Shown in pieces: positions 17,278 through 26,649 of a DNA stretch of 64,000 bases. The position numbers and the translations under genes were made by a program. Each line of letters opens with the position of its first letter. Positions within the stretch are counted from its first letter, which is position 1. Source of the stretch: UBA11612 sp965228575 (lineage in GTDB: Bacteria > Pseudomonadota > Alphaproteobacteria > Rhodospirillales > Rhodospirillaceae); assembly GCA_965228575.1 (NCBI GenBank), contig CBDDHW010000073.1, forward strand, positions 1 to 64,000. The letters run 5' to 3'. The notes under the pieces are model-generated. The model searched no databases. It was not told the origin of the DNA and was given only the letters and a program-made list of their open reading frames with translations.

Positions 17278-18312
17278 GTGAACATTGGTTCTCTTCGCGA
17301 AGCGCCTTATAGTTTTAGAATGAACCGCGCGCTCCATCTTTCACCGATTCTGTTGAAGCCCTGGGTATTAATTGTGCTGATGGCCGGGCTGCTCTCGGCT
17401 TGTGCACCGGCATTCAATCCTCCGCCCGGATATCGCGGCGGATTTTTGTGGAACTCAAACAAAAGCATTGTCGTAACCGTCCAAGAGGGAGATACGGTTT
17501 TTGCCCTCTCGCGCCGCTACGATGTACCGACGCAATCCATCATTTCACGCAACGGGCTAAATCCGCCCTACATCTTAAAAGTTGGTCAAGACCTGATCCT
17601 CGATCCGGTGCGCATACATCGGGTGGTGAGGGGCGACACGCTGTCGGGTCTCGCGCGGTCGTACGGGATCGATATGGGGCTGGTGGCTTCGGTCAATGAG
17701 TTGACGCCGCCCTATACGATTTACATCGGACAGGACCTGTATATTCCAGATCCGTTTACTGTGGCGGCGGCGCCATCCTCGGTTTCCGTGCCGCGCGCGC
17801 CGCGGTCTCCTCAACGTCCGCAAAGCCGAACACCACGCGCCGCTCAAGGTGTGCCGGCATCACCCCCAGAGGAAAAACTGGTTGAGGTGGTAGCGCCGAT
17901 CGGCGCGCCGCCGGCGCGGGCTTCGTCACGTTTTGCTTGGCCCTTATCCGGACGGCTGATTTCCGGCTTTGGTCCGGCGGGTCCGGGCTTGCACAACGAT
18001 GGGATTAATATTGCGGCGGACCCTGGGACGCCAGTTCGGGCGGCTGACAATGGTGTTGTCGCCTATGCGGGCAACGAACTGAGAGGGTTCGGCAATCTTT
18101 TGTTGCTCAAACACGACGGTGGTTGGATCACCGCCTATGCGCACAACAGTGAGTTGCTGGTAAGCCGAGGCGATAAGGTGAGCCAGGGAGATGTAATTGC
18201 ACGGGTTGGACAATCGGGCGGCGTGGATGTACCGCAATTGCATTTCGAGGTTCGGCGAGGCACTCAAGCCCTCGATCCGGCCCTTTATCTTGCTCAAGCG
18301 CCGGGCGGCTAA
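17278..18312 (+). CDS. NlpD-like lipoprotein: two LysM domains plus M23 peptidase domain
   Basis: This envelope lipoprotein has a lipobox LLSAC (Cys about residue 42), two LysM peptidoglycan-binding domains (VTVQEGDTVFALSRRYDVP, about 63; HRVVRGDTLSGLARSYGI, about 113), a Pro/Arg/Ser linker and a C-terminal M23/LytM domain (about 230-340). The LytM part shows HNDGINIAADPGTPVRA and ends PQLHFEVRRG. NlpD proteins activate periplasmic amidases at division; the intact H-x-H (LHFEV) makes degeneracy harder to judge. GTG 17278 has a GAGG site in front; ATG 17320 (MNRALHLSP) gives a shorter, more typical lipoprotein signal. The 172 bases downstream hold no gene. Confidence 0.88.
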   Translation: MNIGSLREAPYSFRMNRALHLSPILLKPWVLIVLMAGLLSACAPAFNPPPGYRGGFLWNSNKSIVVTVQEGDTVFALSRRYDVPTQSIISRNGLNPPYILKVGQDLILDPVRIHRVVRGDTLSGLARSYGIDMGLVASVNELTPPYTIYIGQDLYIPDPFTVAAAPSSVSVPRAPRSPQRPQSRTPRAAQGVPASPPEEKLVEVVAPIGAPPARASSRFAWPLSGRLISGFGPAGPGLHNDGINIAADPGTPVRAADNGVVAYAGNELRGFGNLLLLKHDGGWITAYAHNSELLVSRGDKVSQGDVIARVGQSGGVDVPQLHFEVRRGTQALDPALYLAQAPGG

Positions 18313-18484
18313 GCGATATCCATTGAATTTTGTATGGCAAACCCTTGCGGCGGGCCGGGAAAGGTCCCAATTTGAGGGCGTAGACTCATGGGGCGATAGC
18401 CATTTGCAACGGTCGCTGGTGTAGGTATAGTCCGCCCATTCCGGCCCTGACAGAGGGCCGCTTCAATTTTGGGAAGGTAACTGG

Positions 18485-18841
18485 ATGCTTATTTCTCCGG
18501 CCTACGCACAGGCCGCCGACGGTGGCATGGGAGGTTTAGCGGGTCTCGCTCCCTTCGTGCTGATTTTCATCATTTTCTACTTCTTTCTGATTCGTCCCCA
18601 GCAGAAGAAGGTTAAGGAACATAAGGCCATGCTCGACGCTATTCGCCGCGGCGACCGCATAGTCACCAATGGCGGTATCGTGGGTTTGGTCACCAAAGTG
18701 CTGCCCGATGAGCGCGCGCTGATGGTTGAGATTGCAGACGAGATTAAAGTGAAGGTCATGCGGGATATGGTCGCCAACGTCGTCAGTAAAACCGAACCGG
18801 TTCCGGCGGAAAAATCTGACGCTGAAGCGGACAAAAAATAA
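18485..18841 (+). CDS. yajC: Preprotein translocase accessory subunit YajC
   Basis: This is a small single-span component of the SecDF-YajC complex. The 118-residue protein has a membrane helix (FVLIFIIFYFFLIRPQQKK) and the family block DAIRRGDRIVTNGGIVGLV. The ribosome-binding site GGAAGG is well placed. It is first of the yajC-secD-secF operon, with gaps of 35 and 12 bases. Confidence 0.96.
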   Translation: MLISPAYAQAADGGMGGLAGLAPFVLIFIIFYFFLIRPQQKKVKEHKAMLDAIRRGDRIVTNGGIVGLVTKVLPDERALMVEIADEIKVKVMRDMVANVVSKTEPVPAEKSDAEADKK

Positions 18842-18876
18842 CCCATCGTTCTACCCCTGAAGAATAGAGTTTTCGT

Positions 18877-20457
18877 ATGGCCGGTGCGCGCCAACCTATA
18901 AAAGCCCTCCAATACAGCGGATTGAAAATTGCCGTGGTGGCACTCATTACCCTCGTTGGGTTTGTGTTTGCTGCTCCGAATATTCTCGACGAGGAAACCC
19001 GTGCGCAGTTTCCAGAGTGGATGTCGCCGATTCAGCTCGGGCTGGATTTGCAGGGCGGCTCTTATTTGTTGCTTGAGGTGGATCTGGAAGCGGTTGCAAC
19101 AGAGCAGCTTACAAACTTGGAAGAAACGGTGCGCGGTGCCTTGCGTGAAGAGCGCATTGGCTATCGAAACCTAAGGTCCACAGATGACGAAGTTTTTGTC
19201 ACGATTCCCGATGACGAGGAACTTGGCGCGGCGCGAACCGCTATTCTCACGGTTGCAGTGGATATGGAGGTCGATACGCTCGACAACAACCGCCTGAGAA
19301 TCTCTATTCCTGACCAAGTGCGAACGCAGCAGGCGAGCGCGGCGGTGACTCAATCGCTTGAAATCGTCCGCCGCCGTATTGATGAATTTGGGACCAGCGA
19401 GCCCTCCATTCAGCGGCAAGGGTCGGACAGAATTATCGTCGAACTGCCGGGCGTAGGTGATCCCGAGCGGGTCAAAGATTTGATCGGGCAAACCGCCAAA
19501 CTGAACTTTCACCTTGTTGAACCGGGCGTGGCACCTTCGGACGCCAGAAGCTTGCCACCGGGAACCATGTTGGTTCCCGATGCGGACACGCCGGGGATGA
19601 CGCATGTGGTGCGCCGGCGGGTTGAGGTGAGCGGCGAAAGATTGACGGATGCGCAGCCGTCGTTCGGCCAAGATGGACGTCCAATCGTGAGTTTTCGCTT
19701 TGATACCGTGGGCGGGCGTATGTTCGGCCAAACAACGCAAGCGAATGTAGGACAACAGCTCGCAATTGTGCTCGACAACGAAGTGATCAGTGCGCCGGTA
19801 ATCAACAGTCCCATCATCGGCGGTAGCGGGATGATCGAGGGGCAGTTCACGATCGAAGCCGTACAAGATTTGGCGCTGCTGTTGCGGGCAGGGGCGCTGC
19901 CTGCGCCTTTGAATATTCTTGAAGAACGAACGGTTGGGCCGAGCCTTGGGGCGGACTCTATTCAAGCGGGCGAATTTGCAAGCGTTCTCGGAATTGCGCT
20001 GATCGGTTTGTTTATGCCGATCGCCTATTTCACGTTTGGAATATTCGCGGTGATCGCATTGGCGGCGAACATTGCGCTCCTAATTGGTGTCCTGAGTTTT
20101 GTGGGCGCGACCTTAACGTTGCCTGGCATTGCCGGAATCGTTTTGACTCTTGGGATGGCGGTGGACGCGAACGTGCTCATCTACGAGCGCATGCGCGATG
20201 AGTTTAAGTCGGGACGCACGCTCATGAATTCGTTGGGTTCGGGCTTTCAGGCGGCCTTCGCGACGATTCTCGATTCAAATATCACCGGTCTAATTGCGGG
20301 CGGACTTTTGTTTTTCCTCGGGAGTGGCCCGGTGCAGGGATTCGCGGTGACGCTCACCCTTGGCATTTTAACGTCGATGTTCTCGGCAATCATGATTACC
20401 CGTTTGTTGATTTGGCTTTGGTTTACGCGCTTTAAGTCGCAAACGTTGCCGATATAA
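18877..20457 (+). CDS. secD: Protein translocase subunit SecD
   Basis: SecD couples the proton-motive force to late steps of Sec export. The 526-residue protein has TM1 near 16-34, the D1 motif (IQLGLDLQGGSYLLLEVD, about 51), a large periplasmic P1 domain (about 60-350) and five more helices at the C-terminus including GIVLTLGMAVDANVLIYERM (about 425). The length is typical for alphaproteobacteria. Confidence 0.96.
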   Translation: MAGARQPIKALQYSGLKIAVVALITLVGFVFAAPNILDEETRAQFPEWMSPIQLGLDLQGGSYLLLEVDLEAVATEQLTNLEETVRGALREERIGYRNLRSTDDEVFVTIPDDEELGAARTAILTVAVDMEVDTLDNNRLRISIPDQVRTQQASAAVTQSLEIVRRRIDEFGTSEPSIQRQGSDRIIVELPGVGDPERVKDLIGQTAKLNFHLVEPGVAPSDARSLPPGTMLVPDADTPGMTHVVRRRVEVSGERLTDAQPSFGQDGRPIVSFRFDTVGGRMFGQTTQANVGQQLAIVLDNEVISAPVINSPIIGGSGMIEGQFTIEAVQDLALLLRAGALPAPLNILEERTVGPSLGADSIQAGEFASVLGIALIGLFMPIAYFTFGIFAVIALAANIALLIGVLSFVGATLTLPGIAGIVLTLGMAVDANVLIYERMRDEFKSGRTLMNSLGSGFQAAFATILDSNITGLIAGGLLFFLGSGPVQGFAVTLTLGILTSMFSAIMITRLLIWLWFTRFKSQTLPI

Positions 20458-20469
20458 GGACGTAAGACT

Positions 20470-21441
20470 ATGGCACTTCAACCAGTAGGGCGGATGGTTA
20501 GTCGTAACTTTAAGTTCGACTTTATTCGTGTGCGCGCAATTCCCTTTATTTTATCGGCGTCGCTGGTTGTGGCCTCGCTTGTCTCGTTGGCGGTGCAAGG
20601 ATTGAACTTCGGCATAGATTTCGCGGGCGGTGCATTGGTTGAAGTGCGCTCCGATCACGATGTTGATCTCGCGGATATGCGCAGCCGTCTTAACGGCCTT
20701 GGCTTGGGCGATGTCTCGATAACCACGTTTGGTGACACGGGCCGGGACGTGATGATCCGCGTGCAGCAGCAAGAAGGCGGCGATGCGGCGCAAAATGCGG
20801 CGCTTAGAATGGTCCAGGACGAACTGGGCGAGGGGTTTGAACTGCGCAGGACCGAGGTTGTCGGCCCAAAAGTTGGCGCGGAACTCATCATTGACGGTGC
20901 CCTAGCGATCGCCTTAGCGCTGATCGGAATTATGATTTATGTCTGGCTGAGATTTGAATGGCAGTTCGGTCTCGGCGCGGTGTTGTCCCTGACCCATGAC
21001 GTGATCACCACCATTGGTATTTTTTCAATTTTCCAGATTGAGTTTAATCTGAATACCGTGGCCGCAGTCCTAACGATTGCCGGTTTCTCAATTAATGACA
21101 CAGTGGTTGTATACGACCGTGTGCGCGAAATGATGCGCAAATATAAAAAGTTGTCTCTGCCCAATCTTCTTAACTTCGCGCTCAATAGCGTTCTTATGCG
21201 CACCATCATGACGACGTTCACCACGGCCCTCGCCGTTATTGCGCTTATCGTTTTTGGCGGAGAGGTGCTGCGCGGATTTAGCGTGGCCATGTTGTGGGGA
21301 ATGATCGTAGGAACCTACTCGACCATCTATGTCGCACTTCCGGTCTTGGTTTACTTTGATCTGCGCCGAGACGATATGGTGGGCGGTACGGCGTCTGAAG
21401 GTCAGCACGTTCCCGAGTACGAACGCAATCCAGCTGAATAA
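20470..21441 (+). CDS. secF: Protein translocase subunit SecF
   Basis: SecF is the partner of SecD. The 323-residue protein has the family motifs GLNFGIDFAGGALVEV (about residue 46), IAGFSINDTVVVYDRVRE (about 202) and LNSVLMRTIMTTFTTALAV, and six membrane helices. An AAGGA ribosome-binding site lies in the 12-base gap after secD. Confidence 0.96.
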   Translation: MALQPVGRMVSRNFKFDFIRVRAIPFILSASLVVASLVSLAVQGLNFGIDFAGGALVEVRSDHDVDLADMRSRLNGLGLGDVSITTFGDTGRDVMIRVQQQEGGDAAQNAALRMVQDELGEGFELRRTEVVGPKVGAELIIDGALAIALALIGIMIYVWLRFEWQFGLGAVLSLTHDVITTIGIFSIFQIEFNLNTVAAVLTIAGFSINDTVVVYDRVREMMRKYKKLSLPNLLNFALNSVLMRTIMTTFTTALAVIALIVFGGEVLRGFSVAMLWGMIVGTYSTIYVALPVLVYFDLRRDDMVGGTASEGQHVPEYERNPAE

Positions 21442-21456
21442 TACTTTTGTAAGGCG

Positions 21457-21831
21457 ATGAAACTCTCACGCCACGCTCCCGCCGACCGGCAGATTGTCCA
21501 AAGATACGGCAATGGTGGTTTTCGGGTATCGGGAACTGATTTCACCGGCTCGGTATTGGTGCGTCCCGATGGCACGCAATCTTGGCCGGTCAATTCGATT
21601 GAAGAATTAACGATCGACGTCTTCGCGCCTGTACTCGAACGTGCAGCGACTTTGGATGTGTTTTTGCTGGGCTGTGGGGCGCATATGGAACGATTGAACC
21701 GTGAAATTCGAGACGCATTGAAGGACGGCGGCCTTGTCGTCGATACAATGGAAACTGGCGCGGCGTGTCGAAGCTATAACGTATTAGTCACCGAAGGGCG
21801 CTCGGTCGCCGCCGCACTCCTGGCAATTTGA
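21457..21831 (+). CDS. Mth938-like domain protein (DUF498)
   Basis: This 124-residue protein of the Mth938/NDUFAF3-like fold has the motifs GNGGFRVSGTDFTGSVLV, FLLGCGAHM (about residue 69) and METGAACRSYNVLVTEGR (about 100). Its mitochondrial relative NDUFAF3 helps assemble respiratory complex I. Linkage to secF is typical in alphaproteobacteria. It is the last gene of the long + strand run and is followed by a hairpin terminator. Confidence 0.85.
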   Translation: MKLSRHAPADRQIVQRYGNGGFRVSGTDFTGSVLVRPDGTQSWPVNSIEELTIDVFAPVLERAATLDVFLLGCGAHMERLNREIRDALKDGGLVVDTMETGAACRSYNVLVTEGRSVAAALLAI

Positions 21832-21838
21832 CATAAAA

Positions 21839-21866
21839 AAATCGGGAGCCAAAAGGCCCCCGATTT
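21839..21866. terminator. Bidirectional hairpin terminator between convergent genes
   Basis: The arms AAATCGGG-A-GCC and GGC-C-CCCGATTT pair over 11 positions with one A/C mismatch around an AAAA loop. The stem ends in A:T pairs, with A-runs 5' and T 3', so it can act on both the Mth938 transcript (+) and the minus-strand membrane-protein transcript. Confidence 0.8.
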
Positions 21867-21888
21867 CTAGCAACAAATTTAGTAGGTG

Positions 21889-22473
21889 CTAAAACCTATG
21901 CATCTGTCCGACCATGCACAAAAGCATCGGTACAGAGAGCAAGGTATTAGTACGCGAGAACAGCATCGCCGTGCGCGCAGATTTGGCTTTTGTGTCTGCG
22001 TCAGCTTCCACCATACCAAGGGCCTTTTTCTGATTTGGCCAAATCACAAACCAAACGTTGAACCACATAATGATTCCAAGCCACATACCGATACCAATGA
22101 TTGCGGCTTGCCCGGTTTGGGTGCCGAGAAGAAGCGCATCGACCAGATATCCGTTGAGGTGAGCCAAAACAAGGCCGGTCAGCAGCGTGGCCATGGCCCC
22201 CCAGCGGAACCAAAAGAGCGCGGCCGGCGCGATGACTTTGCCGATCGCAGGTTTTTGCTCGTCGGGAATATTGGGCATATTGGGAATTTGAACAAAATTG
22301 AAATACCACAAAAGGCCAATCCACATAACGCCACTCAGGACGTGCAGATAGCGTGTTAGCGCCAGATAAAATCCATAGTCATAAGATGGTTGCGCGACAA
22401 ACACAGCTATGAGGATCGCAAGCACAAAGCCAGCGATGATTGTGTTTCGCAAGGATGTTAGTATTACGCTCAT
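21889..22473 (-). CDS. Urate hydroxylase PuuD-type / copper-resistance-like integral membrane protein
   Basis: This 194-residue protein has four or five membrane helices. Motifs resemble the membrane part of PuuD-type proteins: RYLHVLSGVMWIGLLWYFNFVQIP (about residues 38-61), FRWGAMATLLTGLVLAH and GMWLGIIMWFNVWFVIWPNQKK. The lone domain, without the cytochrome c tail of full-length PuuD, is common in alphaproteobacteria and of unclear function. Start ATG 22473 is chosen because AAGGGGAG lies just upstream; a longer frame to 22524 lacks such a site. Confidence 0.75.
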   Translation of the reverse strand: MSVILTSLRNTIIAGFVLAILIAVFVAQPSYDYGFYLALTRYLHVLSGVMWIGLLWYFNFVQIPNMPNIPDEQKPAIGKVIAPAALFWFRWGAMATLLTGLVLAHLNGYLVDALLLGTQTGQAAIIGIGMWLGIIMWFNVWFVIWPNQKKALGMVEADADTKAKSARTAMLFSRTNTLLSVPMLLCMVGQMHRF

Positions 22474-22602
22474 GATGTCTCCCCTTCCAAACGTCCTATA
22501 AGTATAACGTGAGCTTGGCGACATGTTACTGATTTATTCGCCTTTCGCAATCGCGCGGCTCATATATGTGCGTTTAATCCGCTTGTAGGTAAGGCCATAC
22601 CT

Positions 22603-23457
22603 TTGATTTCAGCCGAATCCCAATCATACCTTGTTGATCTCGTTAAGCGCGAAGATAAAGACCGTTACCTCACGACTCTATTCGCGCCGGCTGAATTCCG
22701 TGACTCTCTTATCGCCTTGTATGCCTTCAACGTGGAGGTCTCGCGCGTGCGCGAAGTCACCTCAGAATCGTTAATCGGGCAAATGAAGTTGGAATGGTGG
22801 CGTGGTGTTCTTGCATCGATTTATGAGGGGGGGTCACCACCACAAGGAAACCCGGTCGTCGAAGGGCTTCGGCATGTCATCGAAACCCATGAGTTGAGCC
22901 GGATCCATTTCGATGAACTTCTGAATGCGCGTGCGGACGACATGAATGAGGACGCGCCGCCCGATCTATTGGCTCTGGAAACGTATGCGGAAGGAACATC
23001 TGCACGATTGTTGTGGTTGGCGCTCGAAATACTTGGCGTGGAAAGTGAATCGAGCAAGTCAGCCGCGCGCCATGTAGGGATTGCGTGGAGCTTAACTGGA
23101 CTTATGCGCGCGGTGCTATTCCACGCGCAGGTTAACAAAATGATGTTGCCGCAGGATTTGATGAATGCGAAAGACCTTAACACTCAAGATGCGTTCAGGC
23201 AGAAAAACGCCGAGAAAATATCCGAGGTGGTGCGTGAAATCGTCGATGTCGCAAAACTCCATCTCGATAAGGCAAAATCAATTCACGCTGACGTCGACTC
23301 CCGCGCAATTCCGGCATTGCTGGTCGGCGTATTAGCGACTCAATATTTGAGAGGCGCGGAAAGGCGGCGCTTTGATGTATTTGATCCCAAATATGCGCTG
23401 CAACGCCCAAGCATTCTCAATCTAACTTGGAGCGCTTGGCGGGGTCGGTATTACTGA
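22603..23457 (+). CDS. Squalene/phytoene synthase family protein (NDUFAF6-like)
   Basis: This 284-residue all-helical protein resembles the trans-isoprenyl synthase family (LYAFNVEVSRVREVTSE, about residue 41; FDELLNARADDMN, about 104; AEGTSARLLWLALEILG near 128). It lacks the first canonical D-x-x-x-D substrate motif and is closer to the mitochondrial complex I assembly factor NDUFAF6 branch than to carotenoid enzymes. The start is TTG 22603 with AAGG nine bases upstream. No other carotenoid or hopanoid gene is nearby, which also argues against a terpene pathway role. Confidence 0.82.
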   Translation: MISAESQSYLVDLVKREDKDRYLTTLFAPAEFRDSLIALYAFNVEVSRVREVTSESLIGQMKLEWWRGVLASIYEGGSPPQGNPVVEGLRHVIETHELSRIHFDELLNARADDMNEDAPPDLLALETYAEGTSARLLWLALEILGVESESSKSAARHVGIAWSLTGLMRAVLFHAQVNKMMLPQDLMNAKDLNTQDAFRQKNAEKISEVVREIVDVAKLHLDKAKSIHADVDSRAIPALLVGVLATQYLRGAERRRFDVFDPKYALQRPSILNLTWSAWRGRYY

Positions 23458-23460
23458 GAG

Positions 23461-24840
23461 TTATTCCGCAGCGATAGATTGTGCGCCCAACCATGCTTTG
23501 AGATCAGCCCTCGCGCGGTCCGACAACGCCTTTTTGCGGTCACGTCCTTTTAAGCGGCGTCCTTTCTCGTTTCGTGCATCGATATCGGGAAATAGCCCGA
23601 AGTTCACATTCATGGGCTGAAAGGTCTCGGCATGAGCGCCTTGGGTTATATGCCCCAGCAGAGCGCCCAATGCGGTGGTGAGGGGCGGCGCAGGTTGCGA
23701 ACGGTTTAATTTCTCTGCTGCGGCAAACCGGCCAGCAAGTAAGCCGACCGCAGCGCTTTCAACATACCCTTCACATCCCGTGATCTGACCGGCGAACCTG
23801 AGTCGCGGCATTGCTTTTAGCCGCAGGGTGCCGTCGAGTAATTTCGGCGAGTTGATAAACGTATTGCGATGTATTCCGCCAAGCCGGGCGAACGATGCAT
23901 CTTCAAGGCCGGGAATGGTTCTGAAAATTCGCGTTTGCTCACCGTGTTTGAGCTTGGTTTGAAAACCAACCATGTTGAAAAGGGTTGCCAAGGCGTTGTC
24001 TTGCCTTAATTGAACAACCGCATGCGGCCTGGTGCCGGTCCGCGGATCGCGCAAGCCCACGGGTTTCATCGGGCCAAAAGCAAGAGTGTCCATCCCGCGT
24101 TCGGCCATAACTTCAATCGGCAGGCATCCTTCGAAGTAGGGCGTGTCTTTTTCCCACTGTTTGAATTCCGTTTTTTCTGCTGCCTTCAGTGCGTTGACGA
24201 AAGACTCATATTGGGTTTTGTCGAGAGGGCAGTTGATGTAATCAGCACCGCCGCCTTCAATTTCCGCGCCTTTGTCATACCGGGACTGAAGCCAGGCTAT
24301 CTCCATGTTGATGGACTCACGATGGACGATGGGGGCAATGGCATCAAAAAAGGCCAAAGCATCTTCGCCCGTCAAATCCCGAATAGCAGCTCCCAGACTT
24401 GGCGAGGTGAGGGGGCCGGTTGCGATAATCGTAGAACTCCATTCCTCGGGAGGAAGCCCGGGTACTTCTGCGCGATCAATCGAAACCAAAGGGTGATTTT
24501 CCAGGGCGGTTTGAACGCTTGCTGAAAATCCGTCCCGGTCCACGGCCAGTGCGGCGCCTGCGGGAACGCGGTGTTGGTCGGCTTTTTCCATGATCAGTGA
24601 GCCGCAGTGGCGCATCTCTTCGTGGATCAGTCCCACAGCATTGTATTCGGCATCATCGGAACGAAATGAGTTGGAACAAACCAATTCCGCAAGCCCGTCC
24701 GTTTTATGAGCGTCCGTTGCGCGCACCGGGCGCATTTCATGAATCACAACCGGAACGCCAATCTCGGCGATTTGCCACGCGGCTTCGCTGCCGGCGAGTC
24801 CGCCGCCGACGATATGGATGGGATCGGATGAATTTACCAT
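23461..24840 (-). CDS. trmFO: Methylenetetrahydrofolate--tRNA-(uracil-5)-methyltransferase TrmFO
   Basis: This flavoenzyme makes ribothymidine at tRNA position 54 using methylene-THF. The 459-residue protein has the N-terminal FAD-binding HIVGGGLAGSEAAWQIAE, the conserved Cys block LAELVCSNSFRSDD (about residue 51), YINCPLDKTQYESF (about 204) and GQITGCEGYVESAAVG near 352. It converges on the squalene-synthase-like gene with only three bases between stop codons. Confidence 0.95.
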   Translation of the reverse strand: MVNSSDPIHIVGGGLAGSEAAWQIAEIGVPVVIHEMRPVRATDAHKTDGLAELVCSNSFRSDDAEYNAVGLIHEEMRHCGSLIMEKADQHRVPAGAALAVDRDGFSASVQTALENHPLVSIDRAEVPGLPPEEWSSTIIATGPLTSPSLGAAIRDLTGEDALAFFDAIAPIVHRESINMEIAWLQSRYDKGAEIEGGGADYINCPLDKTQYESFVNALKAAEKTEFKQWEKDTPYFEGCLPIEVMAERGMDTLAFGPMKPVGLRDPRTGTRPHAVVQLRQDNALATLFNMVGFQTKLKHGEQTRIFRTIPGLEDASFARLGGIHRNTFINSPKLLDGTLRLKAMPRLRFAGQITGCEGYVESAAVGLLAGRFAAAEKLNRSQPAPPLTTALGALLGHITQGAHAETFQPMNVNFGLFPDIDARNEKGRRLKGRDRKKALSDRARADLKAWLGAQSIAAE

Positions 24841-24976
24841 CTGCTTACCACTAGTTTGATACGCTCTCTTAAGCTTTAAACATAAAATACGTCAAAGGCA
24901 TACCGGTGGATAGGCTGCGTCTGCTATATAAATGTCCGAACGAATGGCCGACGCCAATTTTTGGAGCCCAAGCAAG

Positions 24977-25804
24977 ATGGCTGAACAACAATACTATGTC
25001 GTAGGCGGGGAATACGCCGATACCAACTTCACCGTGCCCGCGCCCGGGGTCGAAATTGAAACACATGGACCCTTTAGCGAGCGGGAAGCCAAAATCTGCT
25101 GGCGAGAGCTGACGGGAAAAACTGTCGACAACGCGATGGTGCGCTATTTCCTGAAGGCCGCGGAGCAGACGAACAGCAAAAAGTACTGGGTCGTGGGCGG
25201 CGAGTATGAAGACACGTCCTTCACGCGGTTAGCGTCTGGAAAAGAACTGGAAGTCTTCGGCCCGTTTGAGAAATGGGAAGCTCTCGGGTTTTGGCGCGGT
25301 TTAACGTCAAAGAGCGTCGACGACGCGCTCGTCCGCTATGACATTCGTGAGAATTATGATCAGGAAGGTGGAAGCGGCGACGGTAAATTTTCCAGCGCGT
25401 CCGATATGGTGGTCACTAGTGTGAAGTCCGTGAGCATCGGCGCCGCGGCGTCTGAGGTGTTTTCTTATCTTATGGAGGCTGCCAACTGGCCCAACTGGGC
25501 CGCACATAGCGTGACGTCTGTTCAGCCAGGAGCTGGAGGGTTTTGGGATATTGAATCGCCGACAGGGGCTGTGAAATTCAAACTTGAAGGTGATGCTTCG
25601 AGCGGCGTTGTTGACGTTACGTTTGTTAAAGAGAATGGGAAAGACTGGCGTATTCCCGGGCGTGTGGTCGATGCCGGTAGCGGATCGGTGATGACGTTGG
25701 TGTACACCAAACCCGTGCAAATGTCTGATGAGGTATTTAAAAAAGCAACGCAGCACGTCGAAGAAGAGCTAGCGTCTTTAAGACGCCTTCTCGAACAAAG
25801 TTAG
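24977..25804 (+). CDS. Tandem DUF4170 domains fused to an SRPBCC domain
   Basis: The first two parts of this protein are repeats: residues about 5-63 (YYVVGGEYADTNFTVP ... VDNAMVRYFL) and about 71-130 (YWVVGGEYEDTSFTRL ... VDDALVRYDI). Each matches DUF4170, normally a stand-alone alphaproteobacterial protein of about 80 residues. From about 147 on, a START/SRPBCC-like domain follows (SIGAAASEVFSYLMEAANWPN ... HVEEELASLRRLLEQ), a fold that binds hydrophobic ligands. ATG 24977 is chosen because GGAG precedes it and the protein then begins MAEQQYYVVGG as in single DUF4170 proteins; an upstream ATG at 24932 has no such site. The function is unknown. Confidence 0.8.
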   Translation: MAEQQYYVVGGEYADTNFTVPAPGVEIETHGPFSEREAKICWRELTGKTVDNAMVRYFLKAAEQTNSKKYWVVGGEYEDTSFTRLASGKELEVFGPFEKWEALGFWRGLTSKSVDDALVRYDIRENYDQEGGSGDGKFSSASDMVVTSVKSVSIGAAASEVFSYLMEAANWPNWAAHSVTSVQPGAGGFWDIESPTGAVKFKLEGDASSGVVDVTFVKENGKDWRIPGRVVDAGSGSVMTLVYTKPVQMSDEVFKKATQHVEEELASLRRLLEQS

Positions 25805-25817
25805 CCCAAGCGCTGTA

Positions 25818-26168
25818 TTAGTTCGCCGAATTTCCGCTTCGAACAGGGATGCTCGTGCACTGTGCTGGTGCGCAAAAATGAACGGCTCCGGTTAATGTAT
25901 CGATGCGGTACATGAATCCGTTGGCAGAGTTGGGAGCCGGAACTAACTCGTACCGCTCACTGTAGAGGCCGTTTACGACGGCTCCGATGGTTGCGAAGAG
26001 GGTCGCGATGACTATGGCGCGGGACAAGCCGGTAGACAGTATTTTTTCCTTCGGCGCAGGTCCAACTGGCTTGACTTGTTCGTCGTCATCATCGTCGAGC
26101 GGTTTTTTCTTGGCGGCTGCAGCCGGATTGGGTTTTGCGGGAGGCTTTGTGTCTTCGGGAGCGGCCAT
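25818..26168 (-). CDS. Hypothetical single-span membrane protein
   Basis: This 116-residue protein is not recognised. It has a Pro/Ala/Lys-rich cytoplasmic N-terminus with an acidic run (KKKPLDDDDDEQV), one membrane helix (about residues 50-66, AIVIATLFATIGAVVNGLY) and a small periplasmic tail with two cysteines (HFCAPAQCTSIPV). The tail block GFMYRIDTLTGAVHFC resembles short periplasmic modules in which the Cys pair may form a disulfide. GAAGGAG seven to eight bases before the ATG gives a strong ribosome-binding site. It is convergent with the DUF4170-SRPBCC gene. Confidence 0.65.
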   Translation of the reverse strand: MAAPEDTKPPAKPNPAAAAKKKPLDDDDDEQVKPVGPAPKEKILSTGLSRAIVIATLFATIGAVVNGLYSERYELVPAPNSANGFMYRIDTLTGAVHFCAPAQCTSIPVRSGNSAN

Positions 26169-26257
26169 GGGATCTCCTTCATTTTTCGCGTAGGTGTTTC
26201 TGTCACGTCCTAAGTATATCGAAAACTGCGATCCGAGCCTACCGTCGCTTTAGATGG

Positions 26258-26443
26258 TTAAGATTTAACGGACCGTGGACCGGCGAAGAACCAGATAATC
26301 CAACCCAAGACAGGCAGCAGAACTACGAGCAGAATCCACAATACCTTTGTACCTGTCGTGCGATTGCTGCCGATTGTACTCACGATCGCCCAAATGTCGG
26401 CCACCAAGACAATAAGGCCGAAAAGACCACCAACTTCAAACAT
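26258..26443 (-). CDS. PLDc_N domain small membrane protein
   Basis: This 61-residue protein of two hydrophobic helices (LFGLIVLVADIWAIVSTIG; TKVLWILLVVLLPVLGWIIWF) ends in GPRSVKS. It matches the phospholipase-D-nuclease N-terminal (PLDc_N) small-protein family, found alone in many bacteria. ATG 26443 is preceded by GGGGGGAA, which decides the start. Function unknown. Confidence 0.75.
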   Translation of the reverse strand: MFEVGGLFGLIVLVADIWAIVSTIGSNRTTGTKVLWILLVVLLPVLGWIIWFFAGPRSVKS

Positions 26444-26649
26444 CTTGATTCCCCCCAAATTCAAGCGACAAGCTAATTTATAAAATTTCGAGAGGGGATT
26501 GTCACCTTATGGTTGAAGGACCGTCTTAACGCGGCACTAGACACGCGAGCGTGAACAGAGATCGGTGGGTAAACAGCGCCTTTTGGCTGTTATAAAATTG
26601 TTAAATCAATTAGATAATCAATATCCTCGCAATAGTTGAATGGTGGCGA

